DNA from: Yersinia ruckeri ATCC 29473
GTDB taxonomy: Bacteria > Pseudomonadota > Gammaproteobacteria > Enterobacterales > Enterobacteriaceae
Reading direction: 5' to 3'
Assembly: GCF_000754815.1 (NCBI RefSeq)
Contig: NZ_KN150747.1
Coordinates: forward strand, 381,309 to 445,308
Length of the DNA stretch: 64,000 bases
This document shows, in pieces, positions 62,187 to 64,000 of this stretch. The position numbers and the translations under genes are program-made. The notes beneath the pieces were generated by a model. The model saw nothing but the letters and a program-made list of their open reading frames with translations. It had not been told where the DNA came from and ran no database searches. Every line of letters begins with the position of its first letter. Position 1 is the first letter of the stretch.

Positions 62187-63008
62187 TTAAATACCATCGC
62201 CATATTCAAAACCCTGGTTTACACCGTTGAAGTGCTGATCCATGTCCAGAGAAGGCTTGTCACTTTCCGGCCTGCCAACGATACGAGCAGGGACACCGGC
62301 TGCCGTAGTATGTGGTGGCACCGCTTGTAGCACCACTGAACCCGCCCCAATCTTGGCACCGCGCCCCACTTCAATATTGCCAAGGATCTTCGCACCCGCT
62401 CCGATCATCACACCTTCACGAATTTTCGGATGACGGTCGCCACTGGTTTTACCGGTGCCGCCCAAAGTGACAGATTGCAGGATGGATACGTCATTCTCAA
62501 CCACCGCTGTTTCACCGATGACTATGCCAGTAGCGTGGTCCAGCATGATACCGCAGCCAATGGTTGCCGCAGGGTGAATATCAACACCAAATGCTACAGA
62601 CACCTGATTTTGCAGATAAATCGCCAAAGCCTTACGTCCTTGCATCCATAGCCAATGGCCGATTCGGTAAGCTTGTAATGCGTGAAAGCCTTTAAGATAC
62701 AGGAGTGGCGTGGAATGTTTGTCGACTGCGGGGTCTCGTAAACGAACAGCCAGAATATCGCGCGCGGCGGAAACGATCATATGGGGATCGCTACGATAGG
62801 CGTCTTCTACCACTTCACGAATAGCAATAGCCGGCATTATAGGATTAGCTAACTTATTCGCCAGAATGTAACTGAGGGCGCTGCCTAAATTTTCATGCTT
62901 TAATAATGTTGCATGAAAAAAGCTGGCCAGCATGGGTTCGCAATCAGCCAGCGCTCGTGCTTCCGATTTGATGCTGCTCCAGACCTGTTCTAATTCTTCT
63001 GACGACAT
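62187..63008 (-). CDS. cysE: Serine O-acetyltransferase CysE
   Basis: Acetylates serine, the rate-limiting step of cysteine synthesis, and forms the cysteine synthase complex with CysK. The 273-residue protein has an N-terminal helical domain and a C-terminal left-handed beta helix with hexapeptide repeats, catalytic His in LDHATGIVIGETAV, and an Ile at the C-terminus that docks into CysK. ATG 63008 (MSSEELEQVW) is the family start. It follows gpsA by 78 bases. Confidence 0.97.
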   Translation of the reverse strand: MSSEELEQVWSSIKSEARALADCEPMLASFFHATLLKHENLGSALSYILANKLANPIMPAIAIREVVEDAYRSDPHMIVSAARDILAVRLRDPAVDKHSTPLLYLKGFHALQAYRIGHWLWMQGRKALAIYLQNQVSVAFGVDIHPAATIGCGIMLDHATGIVIGETAVVENDVSILQSVTLGGTGKTSGDRHPKIREGVMIGAGAKILGNIEVGRGAKIGAGSVVLQAVPPHTTAAGVPARIVGRPESDKPSLDMDQHFNGVNQGFEYGDGI

Positions 63009-63086
63009 GCCTTGCTTCTCCCTATGACATAAACAAGCCACCCCAAGGGAACCTCAAGGTGACTTAGTACGCATTAATCCTATGGG

Positions 63087-64000
63087 TTAAATGCCGCTTT
63101 TTTCGTCTTTTTTGGTGCGACCGAGTAAGGTCAACGCCGCTTCGCGAGCATTTTTATGGCAGTACAACACCTGATAAATTTGCTCGGTAATCGGCATTTC
63201 AACACCATACCGCTGCGCCAGCGCCAATACCTCTTTAGTATTTCGATAGCCTTCGACAACCTGCCCAATCTTATCCTGCGCTTCCTGGACACCTAATCCC
63301 TGACCCAGCATAATGCCAAATCTGCGATTGCGGGATTGGTTATCGGTGCAGGTTAGTACCAAATCACCTAGCCCCGCCATGCCCATAAAAGTAGAAGGAT
63401 CGGCTCCCAAAGCGGAACCCAACCGGCTCATTTCGGCTAAACCACGGGTAATCAGCGCCGTGCGCGCGTTAGCACCAAAACCAATACCATCAGACATACC
63501 AGCACCGATGGCAATGACATTTTTCACCGCACCGCCGAGCTGCACACCGATAAAATCAGGGTTACTGTAGACTCGGAAGCTTTTGCCACAATGAAGCAAT
63601 TCCTGCAAATCTTCGCTGAACTGCGTATCCGTTGAAGCCAAAGCGATAGCTGTTGGCATCCCCGCAGCCAGTTCTTTAGCGAAAGTTGGACCGGAAACTA
63701 CCGCCAGAGGAATAGTATCTCCGAGGATTTCACGCGCGACATCCTGCAACAAACGCCCGGTTTCGGCTTCCAGACCTTTGGTGGCCCACACAATGCGCGC
63801 ATCACTACGCAAATGTGGTTTCAGTTGGCGCAAAACGTTACCGAAAACGTGGCTAGGTACCACGACCAAAATGTTACGACTGGCCGCCAGCGCAAGCGCC
63901 AGATCAGTTTCCAGCAATAATGAGTCGGGGAATGGTACATCTGGCAAGAAAGCCTGGTTACAGCGAGCATCCTGCAACGCCTGAATATGTTTGGGCTCAT
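63087..64000 (-). CDS. gpsA: Glycerol-3-phosphate dehydrogenase [NAD(P)+] GpsA, N-terminus outside the window
   Basis: Makes glycerol 3-phosphate for phospholipids from dihydroxyacetone phosphate. The visible 304 residues begin within the family near [16 protein letters not shown] and run to the C-terminus, including [51 protein letters not shown] with the catalytic Lys and [16 protein letters not shown]. The start and the NAD-binding GxGxxG motif lie beyond base 64000. It precedes cysE, as in the secB-gpsA-cysE order. Confidence 0.96.
   Translation of the reverse strand, partial: EPKHIQALQDARCNQAFLPDVPFPDSLLLETDLALALAASRNILVVVPSHVFGNVLRQLKPHLRSDARIVWATKGLEAETGRLLQDVAREILGDTIPLAVVSGPTFAKELAAGMPTAIALASTDTQFSEDLQELLHCGKSFRVYSNPDFIGVQLGGAVKNVIAIGAGMSDGIGFGANARTALITRGLAEMSRLGSALGADPSTFMGMAGLGDLVLTCTDNQSRNRRFGIMLGQGLGVQEAQDKIGQVVEGYRNTKEVLALAQRYGVEMPITEQIYQVLYCHKNAREAALTLLGRTKKDEKSGI

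Overview
The window looks like a chromosome segment of a Yersinia species, or a very close relative. Most proteins are near-identical in length and motif to the Escherichia coli core set, and several blocks keep the E. coli order: btuB-murI-rrn; trmA, yijD, fabR, sthA, oxyR; metF, metL, metB, metJ; rpmE, priA, cytR, ftsN, hslVU, menA, rraA, zapB, glpFKX; and fpr, yiiR, yiiQ, tpiA, sbp, pfkA, fieF, cpxP, cpxRA, trmL, cysE, gpsA. Three differences point to Yersinia: argG sits inside the arginine cluster, a has haemophore locus follows argH, and the haemophore carries Gln32, as the Y. pestis protein does. I cannot name the species from sequence reading alone.

Layout. Positions 1-450 hold the leader and promoters of an rRNA operon read leftward; the 16S gene is cut off at base 1. 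Then come murI and btuB with a cobalamin riboswitch (0.45-3.4 kb), trmA, yijD, fabR, sthA and oxyR (3.5-8.3 kb). An OxyR-facing peroxiredoxin-glutaredoxin hybrid and a lipoamide-dehydrogenase-like flavoprotein follow (8.4-10.7 kb), then a HicAB toxin-antitoxin pair (10.9-11.5 kb) and a complete haem-scavenging locus hasRADEB under a Fur box (11.5-19.1 kb). The arginine genes argHGBC and divergent argE (19.3-25.3 kb) are separated by two ARG boxes, and ppc follows. The block from 28.3 to 33.4 kb is the accessory part: a palindromic repeat, a small orphan gene, metF, and two AT-rich paralogous kinase-like genes with a decayed IS1-family transposase between them. Methionine genes metL, metB and metJ follow, and the rest of the window is core.

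How the genes work together. hasA (haemophore), hasR (receptor), hasD and hasE (type I exporter parts) and hasB (TonB paralogue) form one iron-repressed haem acquisition system. OxyR, the peroxiredoxin, SthA and perhaps the flavoprotein form an oxidative-stress neighbourhood. MetJ boxes lie before metF and metB. CpxP, CpxR and CpxA form the envelope-stress system with a perfect CpxR box between cpxP and cpxR. A sigma-32-type promoter overlaps the end of ftsN and drives hslVU, behind a long leader hairpin.

The most novel content is the kinase-like pair at 30.3-33.3 kb. Both proteins have a catalytic loop of the form Leu-Arg-Asp-Ile-Lys-Pro, no lysine at the usual beta-3 place, a lysine inside a Gly-Ser-Phe-Lys type loop as in WNK kinases, and an IQ-like (calmodulin-binding type) motif just upstream. 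They resemble secreted effector kinases in style, but no secretion machinery lies in this window, so that role is inference.
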